Shown here: piece by piece, positions 20,659-29,590 of the stretch
Layout: every line of letters begins with the position of its first letter
Position numbering within the stretch: the stretch's first letter is position 1
NCBI GenBank assembly: GCA_036274895.1
Contig: DASUEU010000075.1
Location: forward strand, 62,001 to 126,000
Direction: 5' to 3'
DNA length: 64,000 nucleotides
Origin: CALMKX01 sp036274895
GTDB lineage: Bacteria > Acidobacteriota > Thermoanaerobaculia > Multivoradales > SZUA-115
The notes under the pieces: generated by a model
Databases searched by the model: none
What the model saw: only the letters and a program-made list of their open reading frames with translations
What the model was told of the DNA's origin: nothing
Position numbers and translations under genes: made by a program

Positions 20659-21228
20659 CTAGGGAGACGGGTTCTGGTTCTTGACCTCGACCATCCGGTT
20701 GGAGCGGGCGATGTAGAAGAGGCCGGAGGCGATGGTCAATCCGGCCACCAGGTAGAGCGAGAGGAGGGAGGCGGTCTCGAGGCTCGGGACCACGCCGGCG
20801 AGCAGGACCAGGAGCACGGCCACCACCTGGGCCGCCGTGGTCACCTTGCTGATCGCCGCCGGCGGGAACTTGGTGACCCCGAGGGCCAGGTAGAAGACCA
20901 ACGACACGATGACGATCACCACGTCGCGGGCGATCACCAGAACCGTCACCCAGAAGGGGATGCGCGGGCTGCCGCTCATGCTGGCCAGCGACAGGGTGAG
21001 ATAGGCCGAGGTCAGCAGCAGCTTGTCGGCGATCGGGTCGAGATAGGCACCGAGCTGGGTCTGCTGGTGCCAGAAGCGGGCCGCCAGGCCGTCGAGGGCG
21101 TCGGTAATGCCGGCCACCAGGAAGACCACCAGGGCCTGCCAGGGCTTGCCGTCGATCACCGCGATGATGAACACCGGCACCAGCGCCATGCGCAGGATCG
21201 AGAGGGCGTTGGGGACTGTGAATCTCAT
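20659..21228 (-). CDS. pgsA: CDP-diacylglycerol-glycerol-3-phosphate 3-phosphatidyltransferase
   Basis: 189 residues from ATG 21226-21228, overlapping the previous stop by one base. Integral membrane CDP-alcohol phosphatidyltransferase; the family signature DGxxAR-x8-GxxxDxxxD is intact (Asp46, Gly47, Ala50, Arg51, Gly60, Asp64, Asp68). Length, N-terminus (MRFTVPNALSILR) and helices fit PgsA, which makes phosphatidylglycerol phosphate. A cardiolipin synthase of the CDP-alcohol type cannot be ruled out from motifs alone. Confidence 0.9.
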   Translation of the reverse strand: MRFTVPNALSILRMALVPVFIIAVIDGKPWQALVVFLVAGITDALDGLAARFWHQQTQLGAYLDPIADKLLLTSAYLTLSLASMSGSPRIPFWVTVLVIARDVVIVIVSLVFYLALGVTKFPPAAISKVTTAAQVVAVLLVLLAGVVPSLETASLLSLYLVAGLTIASGLFYIARSNRMVEVKNQNPSP

Positions 21229-22583
21229 CAGGGCGTCACCAGGCTCCGGCGGATCAGCTCGACGGCCTCGTCTCCCGAGAGGGGCTCCCTGGAACCACAA
21301 AGCGCCAGGTCGTCGAGCCAGCCACAAGCCTCGGCACGGGCACAGGGGTCGTCGTTCGCCGTCGCCCCATTCTCGCATCCTGAAGGTCGATTCGCTGCCA
21401 GGGTCAGAAGGGCGCGCAGGGCCTCCCGGCGGCTCGCCGGCGAGTCCGGCGCGAAACGGTGGAGGTGGGGATCGACCGCCATCAGGCCGAGGTTGATCAC
21501 CCGGGCGATCTCCTCGCGGTGCGGATGGCCCACCACGTCCGAGGCGATCAGCGCCGATTGCGGCCGGGCACTGCGGATCTCGGGCACCAGCCAGTAGAGC
21601 AGCACGGCGAGGCCCGAGCGGCTGAGCGTCGTGGCGCGGGTGAACGAGCGTACCGGGGCCGGCAGGACGATCATCCGCCAGCGGAACTTGGCCCGATCCA
21701 GGCGATCCTCGTAGCGAGGGTCACCGGGATGGCGGCCGAGCAAGGTCTCGTAGATCTCGATCGACCGCTCGGGCTTGCCCACCTCGAGCTCGAGATCCCC
21801 CCGGCGCAACAGCAGGTCCTCGTCCTCGGGACGGCGGATGGAGAGCCAGGTCACGGCGGCCAGCTCGGCCTTGGGGTCCGCGCCCAGGGCGGCCACCTCG
21901 CGCGCCGCTTCCCAGGCGAGCTGCTCGCTCGGGGCGATCTCGAGCAAGTGGCGGGAGAGGCGCCGGGCCTCCTCCAGCTGGTCGAGCCTCAGGGCCTCGG
22001 CGACGCGATGCCGGTAGATCTCGGCCACCCGCGGCAGGATCTCATCCGCACGCCGGGCTGCCACCTCGTGGGCTTCGCCGAGCCGCCGGTAGGCTTCGAA
22101 GGCATCGACCAACTCGCCGGCGAGGTCGCTGGCGCGAGCGAAGAGCAGCTGGGCCGGCGCCCAGGGCGGCAAGGAGGCGACCAGCTCTTGGCTGGTCGCG
22201 AGAGCCTCGACCGTCGCGCCGCCGGAGAGGGCCAGCTGGGCGCCGAGCAGGCGAGCCGGGGCGAAGGTCGGATCCACGGCGAGGAGCTCCTGCGCCTCCC
22301 GGCGAGCGACCTGCTCCTCACCCCTTAAGACCCAGGCCGAGAAGGCGTCTCGAACCTGCTCCAGGCGGCGTGGATCGCTCGCCCTCGGGTAGTCCACGCT
22401 CGGATCGAGAAAGAAAGCGGCTTCCGGAGGGGGAATTTGTGGCGGCGGGAGGACCGGACCGGCAGCCGGCCCACGGGTCGAAGAGCAGGCGGCCAGGATA
22501 CCGAGGCCGGCCAGCATCACCAGGGATGCCAGCCGGCTCGAGGCGGCGTCAACCCTCGGCTGGCCGAACTGTCGAGATGGCAT
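21228..22583 (-). CDS. TPR-containing lipoprotein
   Basis: 451 residues. Lipobox LAAC at about residues 30-33 (LGILAACSS) after an arginine-containing n-region; the first ATG lies within the end of hfq (35-bp overlap). The mature protein starts with a proline-rich linker, then several helical TPR-like units (about 75-290), and ends in a separate domain with four cysteines (about 390-430). The C-terminal part, with ALIASDVVGHPHREEIARVINLG-like spacing, resembles an SLH-like or EF-like helical pair, but no family is certain. Likely outer- or inner-membrane anchored scaffold. Position between hfq and pgsA. Confidence 0.78.
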   Translation of the reverse strand: MPSRQFGQPRVDAASSRLASLVMLAGLGILAACSSTRGPAAGPVLPPPQIPPPEAAFFLDPSVDYPRASDPRRLEQVRDAFSAWVLRGEEQVARREAQELLAVDPTFAPARLLGAQLALSGGATVEALATSQELVASLPPWAPAQLLFARASDLAGELVDAFEAYRRLGEAHEVAARRADEILPRVAEIYRHRVAEALRLDQLEEARRLSRHLLEIAPSEQLAWEAAREVAALGADPKAELAAVTWLSIRRPEDEDLLLRRGDLELEVGKPERSIEIYETLLGRHPGDPRYEDRLDRAKFRWRMIVLPAPVRSFTRATTLSRSGLAVLLYWLVPEIRSARPQSALIASDVVGHPHREEIARVINLGLMAVDPHLHRFAPDSPASRREALRALLTLAANRPSGCENGATANDDPCARAEACGWLDDLALCGSREPLSGDEAVELIRRSLVTP

Positions 22584-22758
22584 GCTTGTAGATCAAGATC
22601 TCCTTACCTTCGGTCTCGACGACGACGGCGAAGCGGTCGAACCTCTTCAGGCGCCCGGAGAGGTTGCGCCCGGTGATCAGCTCGACCTCCATGGGTCGGC
22701 CGTCCTTGAGGTTTTGGAACAGGAATCCATCCTGGATGTTGATCGTGTGCTTAGGCAT
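22549..22758 (-). CDS. hfq: RNA chaperone Hfq
   Basis: 69 residues, compact form without a C-terminal tail. Sm1 motif (NIQDGFLFQNLKDGRPMEV) and Sm2 motif with YKHAIS are present; the KH and the Gln/Phe residues that bind U-rich sRNA are conserved. It overlaps miaA by 8 bp, the same miaA-hfq order as in Proteobacteria, and implies an sRNA network in this organism. Confidence 0.97.
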   Translation of the reverse strand: MPKHTINIQDGFLFQNLKDGRPMEVELITGRNLSGRLKRFDRFAVVVETEGKEILIYKHAISTVRPAEG

Positions 22759-23683
22759 CGACCGCCCTCCCGACGCGGTGATTTCTCAAGAAGCTGGCGA
22801 TTTCTTGTCTCAAGGACTTCTGCTCTTTCGCCTGAAACCAGCTGATCTCTTCCTCTCGGGCGAACCAAGTCGACTGCCGCTTGGCGAACCTGCGCGTGGC
22901 CCGGATCGTCTCCTCTTGCGCCTCCTCGAGCGACCAACCGGTCGCAAGGTGACGCACGATCTCGCGATAGCCAATCGCCTGGAAGGCGATCGCTTCCGGC
23001 GAGACACCCGCATCGAGCAGGTTTCGTACCTCCGCAACCCAACCTTGTTGAAACATTCGGACTGTCCGGTCCGCGATGCGATGGTACAGGATGCTCCGCG
23101 GAAGCGTCAATCCGATGCTCAAGGCCGAAAGCGGCTCTGTAAGGGGCGCTGGATCGGCGATCCACGCCGACAGAGGGCGGCCGGTCGCGGTCCAGACCTC
23201 GAGCGCCCGGAGGATGCGCTGGGTATCGCCCGGCGGCAACCTCGACGCCGTCAGGGGGTCGTGCTCGCCGAGCTCGGCGAGCAGGCTGGGCAGCCCCTCG
23301 CGCTCCAAGCGGGCACGCAGCCTTGCCCTGGTCTCTTCGTCCGGGACCGGGATCGGGGCGAGGCCGTGAAAGAGGGCGTGGTAGTAGAAGCCGCTACCAC
23401 CGACGAGGATCGGCCTGCGCCCCCGGGCCCGAACCTCGGCGATGACCTCCCGCGCCCGCCGGGCGAACTCCCCCGCCGAGAAGCGCTGGTCGGGATCGAG
23501 GATGTCGATCAGATGGTGGGCGACGAGCTGGCGCTCCTCCGGTGTGGGCTTGGCAGTGCCGATGTCGAGACCCCGATAGACCTGGAGTGCGTCGGCGTTG
23601 ACGATCTCGCCGCCCAGCTCCCGGGCCAGCCAGAGGCCGAGGTCGCTCTTGCCCACGGCCGTGGGGCCGACGATGGCGATCAC
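22751..23683 (-). CDS. miaA: tRNA dimethylallyltransferase
   Basis: 310 residues from GTG 23681-23683, chosen because it forms a GTGA overlap with the comEC stop and places the P-loop GPTAVGKS at residues 6-13. The frame is open further upstream, but that would duplicate comEC sequence. Other family motifs: NADALQVYRGLDIGTAKP, GGSGFYYHAL and RRFAKRQSTWFA. It isopentenylates A37 of tRNAs reading UNN codons. Followed by hfq with an 8-bp overlap. Confidence 0.96.
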   Translation of the reverse strand: MIAIVGPTAVGKSDLGLWLARELGGEIVNADALQVYRGLDIGTAKPTPEERQLVAHHLIDILDPDQRFSAGEFARRAREVIAEVRARGRRPILVGGSGFYYHALFHGLAPIPVPDEETRARLRARLEREGLPSLLAELGEHDPLTASRLPPGDTQRILRALEVWTATGRPLSAWIADPAPLTEPLSALSIGLTLPRSILYHRIADRTVRMFQQGWVAEVRNLLDAGVSPEAIAFQAIGYREIVRHLATGWSLEEAQEETIRATRRFAKRQSTWFAREEEISWFQAKEQKSLRQEIASFLRNHRVGRAVDA

Positions 23684-25974
23684 CTCGGGCAACAAGTCGG
23701 GCCCCCCACGGGAAAGGCGTCCACGCTCGCGGCGAGGCCGCCGGAAGGCGCCAGTGTAACCCTGACCCGGCCGTGCCGGTCGGTCGATAGGACCCTGGCG
23801 CCGCTCCACGCGAGGCGCTCGAGGGCCGAGGCCGCCGGGTGGCCGTAGCGGTTGCCGCGACCGGCCGAGATCAAGGCCAGGCGCGGCCGGACGGTTGCGA
23901 GGAAGCGCAACGAGGACGAGCGAGCGCTGCCGTGGTGGCCCACCTTCAACACCTCGGCCTCGAGCCCGTTGCCCCAGCGACCGACCAGCCGCCGTTCCGT
24001 GGTCTCGCCGATGTCGCCGGTGAGCAGCACGCGCAGCCCATGGGTCTCGGCCAGCAGCACCAGGGAGGACTCATTGTCCTGCGCCACCCGCGACCCCGGC
24101 TCCGGCGAGAGCACCCTGAGCCGCCAGCCCCGCCAGACGATGACGTCCCCGGTGGCCAAGACCCGGCGCCTGGAGAGGGCGAAGGTCGCCGCGAGCTCGG
24201 CCCCGCATTCGCTGCCGGCGATGCTCGAGCCCGCCCACAGCTCGCCGAGCCTCAAGTAGCTGGCGAGATCCACCAGGCCGCCGCAGTGATCGACGTCGCC
24301 ATGGGTCAGGACCACCGCTTCCAGCTCGGGCAGGCCCTCGTCGAGCAGGGCCGGCAGCAGGACGGCCGCCGCGAAGTCGCCGTCGGCGAAGCCGCCGCCG
24401 TCGATCAGCAGGGCGCGGTCGCCGTCGCGCAGCAGGAAGGCGTCCCCCTGGCCGACGTCGAGCATCACCAGCTCGCGCTGCCCGCCGGGAACGGCCGGTC
24501 GCAGGAACAGGAGGCCGGTCAGGAGCAGAGCCAGCCACAGGCGCTGAGGCGGGCCGAGGAGCAGGGCCCCCAGCGCGCAGGTCAACAGGGTGGCGCTCAA
24601 GGTGCCGGCCGAGAGCGGCAGTGCCAGGGGCACCCAACCCGGCACCTCGGCCAGCCAGGCAGCGGGGAAGGCCAGGACTTCGAGCGAAGGGGGGATCCAG
24701 GCGTGGAGCTGGGGAGGGAAGGGGGAGAGCGCAGCCCACAGGAGGGAGAGGATCAGACAAAGAGCGGACCAGGGCACGAAGACCAGGTCCAGCAAGGGTG
24801 CCGCCAGCGGGAACAGGTGGAAGCGGGGCAAGGCAACGGGCAAGGTGGCGAGCTCGGCACCGACGCTGGCTGCCACCCCGCGGCGCAGCCAGCGCGGGCC
24901 AAAGGTCCAGGCCGCTCCCAGCCGGGGGGACAGGGCGATCAGCCCGAAGGTGGCCAAAAAGGAGAGCTGGAGAGAAAGGTCCTGCGCCCCGCCCGGTCCG
25001 GCCAGGGCCAGGCCGGCAGCCGAGAGCACGAGGGTGTTGCGGCTGTCCGGAGGGCGCGCCAGCCAGAGCGCCGCCAGGGCCAGCCCGCCCATCAAGGCCG
25101 AGCGCAGGAGCGAGGCCACCGGACCGACCAGGAGCACGTAGGCGGCAACGATCGCCAGCATCAGGGAGAGCCGCAGCCGGCGATGCCGAGCGAGGGGCGT
25201 GGTGATCAACCACAGGGCGCCCGCCAGCAGGGCGACGTGGAGGCCGGAGGCGGCCAGCAAGTGGTAGAGCCCGGCTCTCCGCAGCCCTCGCCGCCAAGCC
25301 TCCGGCAGATCCGAGGCGTCGCTGAGCAGGAAGGCCCGCAACAGGCCGCTACCGGGCCCGGGCTCGGTTCCCTCGAGGCTCGCTTCGATCCGGCCGCGCA
25401 GGCGGGAGGAGAGGCGGCCAATGGGCCCCGGGCCGGAGAGGGGCTCGGCGAGCGCCGCGGTCTTCACGGTCAGGGCCCAGCCGCCGGAGCGCCCCGGCCT
25501 CAGCAGTCCCCGCAGGCGGAGGGTCGCGCCCAGCGCTGGCGGCGAGGCCAGGCCATAGATCCGGGCCCAGGACCTTTCGGGGTGGAAGGTCACGGTCGGC
25601 CCCTGGTGGATGGCCAGGATCTCGAGCCAGCCGGCGCACGCCTCCTCCCGGCAGGACCAGTGCGAGGCGACCCGGCCGCGGACCGTCACCGGCCGTTCCG
25701 GCTCGAAACCTGGCGAGGCGCCCGGGGCCTCGCCGCTCGCGGCTCCCACGGCCGCTCCCAGAGCGAGGGCGCAGAGGCAACGGCCGAAGGGAGCCGCAAC
25801 GCCGAGCGCGAGCAAAGCCACGGCGGCAGCGCCGACCACGGAGATGGTCGCGGCAGGGCCCGAGCCCGCGAGCCAGAGACCCGCGACCAGACCGAGGCCG
25901 GGCAGGAAGGCAGGGGGAAGGGATGGCCGGTGCGGGCCGGCCGGCGGTGGCGTGATTGGTTTCTCGTCCCTCAC
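23680..25974 (-). CDS. comEC: ComEC/Rec2 family DNA uptake channel protein
   Basis: 764 residues, GTG start. Domain order: N-terminal membrane helices with an extracytoplasmic OB-like segment (about 60-170, DUF4131 type), a central multi-helix competence domain (about 200-500), and a C-terminal metallo-beta-lactamase domain (about 510-740) with LDVGQGDAFLLR, VVLTHGDVDHCGGL (metal site) and VLKVGHHGSARSSS. It would carry single-stranded DNA across the inner membrane; the hydrolase domain may degrade the non-transported strand. Competence in this organism is inferred from this one gene only. Confidence 0.92.
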   Translation of the reverse strand: MRDEKPITPPPAGPHRPSLPPAFLPGLGLVAGLWLAGSGPAATISVVGAAAVALLALGVAAPFGRCLCALALGAAVGAASGEAPGASPGFEPERPVTVRGRVASHWSCREEACAGWLEILAIHQGPTVTFHPERSWARIYGLASPPALGATLRLRGLLRPGRSGGWALTVKTAALAEPLSGPGPIGRLSSRLRGRIEASLEGTEPGPGSGLLRAFLLSDASDLPEAWRRGLRRAGLYHLLAASGLHVALLAGALWLITTPLARHRRLRLSLMLAIVAAYVLLVGPVASLLRSALMGGLALAALWLARPPDSRNTLVLSAAGLALAGPGGAQDLSLQLSFLATFGLIALSPRLGAAWTFGPRWLRRGVAASVGAELATLPVALPRFHLFPLAAPLLDLVFVPWSALCLILSLLWAALSPFPPQLHAWIPPSLEVLAFPAAWLAEVPGWVPLALPLSAGTLSATLLTCALGALLLGPPQRLWLALLLTGLLFLRPAVPGGQRELVMLDVGQGDAFLLRDGDRALLIDGGGFADGDFAAAVLLPALLDEGLPELEAVVLTHGDVDHCGGLVDLASYLRLGELWAGSSIAGSECGAELAATFALSRRRVLATGDVIVWRGWRLRVLSPEPGSRVAQDNESSLVLLAETHGLRVLLTGDIGETTERRLVGRWGNGLEAEVLKVGHHGSARSSSLRFLATVRPRLALISAGRGNRYGHPAASALERLAWSGARVLSTDRHGRVRVTLAPSGGLAASVDAFPVGGPTCCPR

Positions 25975-26010
25975 ATATGAGGTAGACGAAAAACGCTCGA
26001 GAAGCCCGGC

Positions 26011-26457
26011 TCAGCTCTTGGTGGCGGCGGCGGGGCGCCGCGAGCGCCCACCCGCAGCGCCGGCCGAGCCTTCCGTCGGCATGGTCATCGAGCCCTTGAA
26101 GTAGGCCCCTTCGGCGACCATCACCCGGGCCGCCGCGAGGTCCCCTTCGAGGCTCCCCGAGGGGGCGATCTCGACCGCCTCCCGTCCTCGCACCTCCCCC
26201 ACCACCCGGCCGGCGATGTGGACCGTGGACGAGGAGATCGGGCCCCGCACGGTGCCGGAAGGGGCCACGCGGACGGTGCCGGCCTCGAGGTCGATGCCAC
26301 CCTCGACTTCACCCTCGATCAGCAGGTCGGTGCGGCCGGTGATCTGCCCGCGGACGACGCAGCCGGGGCCGACGTGGGTGCCACCCGCGGCAGTTGCGGT
26401 CGAGGCGCGCCCAGCTTCAGCTTGGCCGCTCGCGGGCTCGCGGCGCAGGATCGACAT
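26011..26457 (-). CDS. Bactofilin family polymer-forming protein
   Basis: 148 residues from ATG 26455-26457 with a GGAGG site 5 bp upstream. The core (about 30-130) is a repetitive beta-helix with short turns (GPGCVVRGQITGRTDLLIEG, APSGTVRGPISSSTVHIAG) typical of DUF583/bactofilins, which polymerise without nucleotide and scaffold cell-wall enzymes. Flanking tails are Ala/Ser/Arg-rich and disordered. It lies 35 bp downstream of the tRNA gene and 36 bp upstream of comEC. Confidence 0.92.
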   Translation of the reverse strand: MSILRREPASGQAEAGRASTATAAGGTHVGPGCVVRGQITGRTDLLIEGEVEGGIDLEAGTVRVAPSGTVRGPISSSTVHIAGRVVGEVRGREAVEIAPSGSLEGDLAAARVMVAEGAYFKGSMTMPTEGSAGAAGGRSRRPAAATKS

Positions 26458-26492
26458 CGGCGCCTCCGTGACAGGGGAAGAGGGAGAGGATC

Positions 26493-26568
26493 TGGAGCGG
26501 GCAACGGGACTCGAACCCGCGACATCAAGCTTGGGAAGCTTGCACTCTACCAACTGAGTTATGCCCGC
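26493..26568 (-). tRNA. tRNA-Gly (anticodon CCC)
   Basis: 76 nt including an encoded CCA end (26493-26495 on this strand). The acceptor stem GCGGGCA pairs with TGCCCGC; the D-arm contains AGTTGGTAGAG; the anticodon stem CAAGC/GCTTG closes the loop TTCCCAA, giving anticodon CCC; the T-arm contains GGGTTCGAACCC. It reads GGG glycine codons, which are abundant in this GC-rich genome. Confidence 0.97.
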
Positions 26569-26579
26569 TCGCGGGGCTC

Positions 26580-26608
26580 AATCTACCCGAGCCCCCGGCG
26601 GTGGTCAA
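26580..26608 (-). promoter_or_regulatory. Sigma-70-type promoter of the tRNA-Gly gene
   Basis: Minus-strand -35 TTGACC (26603-26608), 17-bp spacer, -10 TAGATT (26580-26585). The predicted transcription start falls a few bases before the mature tRNA end at 26568. The strong -35, ideal spacing and position make this one of the clearest promoters in the window; it may also feed bactofilin and comEC downstream. Confidence 0.75.
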
Positions 26609-26707
26609 GCCGGCAGAACGACGGGAAGGCCCAGGGCCGAGCTTCGAGGAGCGGAGCCACCCTGCAAGGGTCAGGGGCGAGCACCGCAGGAGCTGCGACC
26701 CTCGGTC

Positions 26708-27091
26708 TCAGAGCTGGAAGGCATCCCGGATCAGGTCGAAGGTCCAGCCCTCGGCGCCGCGCTCGAGGGACAGGACGTCGAAGCGACAGGCCGGCGGCTC
26801 GCGAAAGCGCACCAGGTAGGCCAGGGCGGCCCGGGCGATGCGCTGCTGCTTGCGCTCATCGACCGCCTCCAGCCCGCTACCGAAGTCCTGCGAGCCGCGA
26901 GCCTTGATCTCGATGAAACAGAGGGTCTCGTCCTCGCGGGCGATCAGATCGACCTCCCCGCCCGCGCGATGGAAGTTGCGGTCGAGAACCAGAAACCCCT
27001 GGCGCTCCAGCCAGTGAGCCGCGACCTCTTCGGCGGCGGCCCCCTTGCCGCGCTCGTGCGCGCCGTCGTCGAAGCCGGGAAGCTGCCTCAT
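26708..27091 (-). CDS. yraN: YraN/UPF0102 family endonuclease-like protein
   Basis: 127 residues, usual length. The restriction-endonuclease-like core GGEVDLIAREDETLCFIEIK (about 44-63) carries the Asp...Glu-x-Lys metal site of the UPF0102 fold. The cellular role of the family is not settled. The start overlaps the cysS stop by 4 bp (ATGA). Confidence 0.93.
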   Translation of the reverse strand: MRQLPGFDDGAHERGKGAAAEEVAAHWLERQGFLVLDRNFHRAGGEVDLIAREDETLCFIEIKARGSQDFGSGLEAVDERKQQRIARAALAYLVRFREPPACRFDVLSLERGAEGWTFDLIRDAFQL

Positions 27092-28506
27092 CGGCGCTTC
27101 CAGCGAGTGCCGTGGGGCGTGTCCTCGAGCACGATGCCCTGCTCCTCCAGCTGCTGGCGGATGCGATCGGCGAGCGCGAAGTTGCGGCCGGCACGCGCCT
27201 CGCGCCGAGCCTCGAGCTGCGCCTCGACCTCATCGTCACTGGGCCCGGCAACCGGCGCACCGGAGGCCCAGGCCTGGCGATCGAGCACGCCGAGGACGGA
27301 GTCCACCCGCGCCAGGGCGGCGAGGACGCGGTCGCGGTCCCCCTCGCCCAACTCGCCCCTCTCGATCGCCACGTTCACGTCGCGCACGAAGCGGAAAAGG
27401 GCTGCCAGGGCTTCGGAGAGGTTGAGGTCATCGGCCAGGCCGGCCGCGAACTCGCTCTCGAGGCGAGCCAGGGCGGTCTTCAGCTTTTGCCGCGGTGGGC
27501 CGCTGCCGACGGCGGCACCGAGCCGGAAGCGCAGCTCATCCAGCCGGCGCAGGGCGCCGCTCGCCCCTTCGAGGGAGGCGAAGGTGAAGTTGAGCTTCTG
27601 GCGGTAGTGGACCGAGAGGAACAGATATCGCAGGGCCCGGGGTTCGACCCCGCGCGCCAACAGATCGGAGAGGTTGAACTGATTGCCCAGGGACTTCGAC
27701 ATCTTCTCGCCGTCGACGATCAGGTGCTCGCTGTGCAGCCAGGTATGGCAGAAGGGCTTGCCCGTGGCGCTTTCGCTCTGGGCGATCTCGTTCTCGTGGT
27801 GAGGGAAGATGTTGTCCACCGCGCCACAGTGGATGTCGAAGCTCTCGCCGAGGTACTTCATGCTCATCGCGGAGCACTCGATGTGCCAGCCGGGGCGACC
27901 GGGTCCCCAGGGCGAGTCCCAGCTGGGCTCCCCGGGCTTGGCTCCCTTCCACAGCACGAAGTCCCGCGCGTCCTCCTTGCCATACTCGTCGCTCGCCACC
28001 CGCTCCCCCTGCTGGACCTCCGCGAGGTCGAAGCCGGAGAGGCGCCCATAGTCCTGGTCGGTGGCGATGCGGAAGAAGATCGAGCCGTCGCTCTCGTAGG
28101 CATGGCCGGCGGCGATCAGTCGCTCGGTGATGGCGATCATCTCCGGGATGTGCTCGGTCGCCCGCGGGTAACGGTCGGCGGGCTCGACGTGGAGGATGGC
28201 CAGGTCCCGGAAGAACGACTCAATGTAGGGCCGGGTGAACTCGTCGAGGCTGACTCCCGCCTGGTTCGCGCCGCGGATGGTCTTGTCGTCGATGTCGGTC
28301 AGGTTCATCACCTGCACCACCTGGTAGCCGAGGTAGCGCAGGCTTCGCCGCAGCACGTCCTCGAAGAGGAAGGTGCGCAGGTTGCCGATGTGCGGGTCGT
28401 TGTAGACCGTCGGGCCGCAGGTGTACATGCGCACCTGGCCGGGGATGAGGGGGTGGAAGGGCTCGAGGCGGCGGCCGAGGGTGTTGTAGAAGCGCAGCTC
28501 CGTCAA
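27088..28506 (-). CDS. cysS: Cysteine-tRNA ligase
   Basis: 472 residues from TTG 28504-28506, which gives the family N-terminus (M)TELRFYNTLGRRLEPF and has a GAGAGGGG ribosome site about 7 bp upstream. Class I synthetase motifs: zinc-site MYTCGPTVYN with WHIECSAM and HHENEIAQSE, nucleotide motifs PHIGNLRTF and KMSKSLGNQ. The frame continues upstream through the lipoprotein gene, but that part has no CysS similarity. Coupled to yraN by a 4-bp overlap. Confidence 0.96.
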   Translation of the reverse strand: MTELRFYNTLGRRLEPFHPLIPGQVRMYTCGPTVYNDPHIGNLRTFLFEDVLRRSLRYLGYQVVQVMNLTDIDDKTIRGANQAGVSLDEFTRPYIESFFRDLAILHVEPADRYPRATEHIPEMIAITERLIAAGHAYESDGSIFFRIATDQDYGRLSGFDLAEVQQGERVASDEYGKEDARDFVLWKGAKPGEPSWDSPWGPGRPGWHIECSAMSMKYLGESFDIHCGAVDNIFPHHENEIAQSESATGKPFCHTWLHSEHLIVDGEKMSKSLGNQFNLSDLLARGVEPRALRYLFLSVHYRQKLNFTFASLEGASGALRRLDELRFRLGAAVGSGPPRQKLKTALARLESEFAAGLADDLNLSEALAALFRFVRDVNVAIERGELGEGDRDRVLAALARVDSVLGVLDRQAWASGAPVAGPSDDEVEAQLEARREARAGRNFALADRIRQQLEEQGIVLEDTPHGTRWKRR

Positions 28507-28520
28507 GACAGGCCCCTCTC

Positions 28521-29078
28521 TCAGCTGCCCACGCGAACCGTGCCCCCCAGCCAGCTGTAGCCGATACGCGGCGTGCCGGAGGGATCGAAGGCCTGCTGGT
28601 TCTGGAAGGTCATCGCGCCTGTGCCGGTGCCGGCGACGGCGAGCTCGAGGGTCATCAGCAGGCCGCTGCCGCTGATGCCACCGGCGGGGCCGAGCCGGGA
28701 GTGGCCGATGATCAGCCGGCCCGGACTCGGCTCGGCGACCTGCAGCGAGGTGCTCGCCGCCTGGGCCAGGAAGGGGCCCTCCACCACCCGGCGGTAGGTC
28801 ACCACCCCGGTCGGATAGGTGAGATCGAAGGAGAGGCCGTAGAGATCGGTGACCTGGTTGGCGCGCACTTCGAGAAAGAGCGTGGTCTCGGTGGTGCCGG
28901 TGCCCTGGATCAGGGAGACCGAGGTCGCTCCACCCGTCACCGGGGTGAAAGAGACTCGCGGCGGCGGCGGTTGGGTCGGCCCGCCGCCGCCACCCCCCCC
29001 ACCGCCCCCACATGCGGCCGAGACCGCCAGGACCAAAGCCGCCATCGCCACGGTGCACCGGGCTCGCCCCATCCTCAT
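28521..29078 (-). CDS. Lipoprotein with cohesin-like beta domain
   Basis: 185 residues from ATG 29076-29078, which overlaps the def stop (ATGA) and has GGGAGGAG 2 bp upstream. Signal peptide and lipobox SAAC, then a run of ten glycines and a Pro-rich spacer. The mature domain (about 45-185) alternates strands with TLFLEVRANQVTDLYGLSFD and ITYP-type turns as in cohesin/type I dockerin-partner folds, which often bind surface ligands. The glycine run is encoded partly by an eight-G tract (8 C at 28993-29000). Function unknown. Confidence 0.8.
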   Translation of the reverse strand: MRMGRARCTVAMAALVLAVSAACGGGGGGGGGGPTQPPPPRVSFTPVTGGATSVSLIQGTGTTETTLFLEVRANQVTDLYGLSFDLTYPTGVVTYRRVVEGPFLAQAASTSLQVAEPSPGRLIIGHSRLGPAGGISGSGLLMTLELAVAGTGTGAMTFQNQQAFDPSGTPRIGYSWLGGTVRVGS

Positions 29079-29590
29079 CGCTCCTCCCATTCCTTGGCCA
29101 TTCGCTTGAGGAACCGCTTCGCTCGCTCGCGGCGCAGTCCCCGCAGGTGGTCGACGAAGAGCACACCTTCGAGGTGATCCACTTCGTGGCAGATCGCCCG
29201 GGCGAGCATCCCTTCGGCGTCGAGCTCCCAGACTTCGCCGGTGAGGCTCTGTGCCGTCACCCGCACCCGGGCCGGCCGGCCCAGCTTGGCGGTGAGCTCC
29301 GGGATCGACAGGCAGCCCTCCTCATCGATCTCCTCCCCTTCGCGGCTGAGGATCCGGGGATTCGCCATCACGGTCAAGGCGCTTTCGTCCTTGCCCACCG
29401 AAAGGTCGACCACGGCAAGACGCAGCGAGACCCCGACCTGCGGCGCCGCCAGGCCCAGGCCCGGGGCGGCGTGCATGGTCTCCACCATGTCCCTGGTCAG
29501 CTCGGCCAGCTCCTCGTCGAAGCGCACCACCGGGTCGGTAGGCCTGCGCAGGACCGGGTCCGGGTAGAGACGGATGGGCCGGATGGCCAT
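29075..29590 (-). CDS. def: Peptide deformylase
   Basis: 171 residues. Removes the N-formyl group from new proteins. All three motifs are intact: GLGLAAPQVG (44-53), EGCLSIPE (91-98, metal Cys93) and HEVDHLEG (135-142, metal His135/His139 and catalytic Glu136). The start overlaps the upstream stop by one base. Unlike the usual arrangement, no fmt gene is adjacent. Confidence 0.97.
   Translation of the reverse strand: MAIRPIRLYPDPVLRRPTDPVVRFDEELAELTRDMVETMHAAPGLGLAAPQVGVSLRLAVVDLSVGKDESALTVMANPRILSREGEEIDEEGCLSIPELTAKLGRPARVRVTAQSLTGEVWELDAEGMLARAICHEVDHLEGVLFVDHLRGLRRERAKRFLKRMAKEWEER

Noticed and set aside
23839..25980. A 713-codon plus-strand open frame
   Set aside because: Exact antisense of comEC; low-complexity Gln/Gly/Arg composition.
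27088..29166. A 692-residue CysS with a long N-terminal extension
   Set aside because: The extension is the out-of-frame reading of the lipoprotein and def genes. The TTG at 28506 with its ribosome site gives the normal N-terminus.
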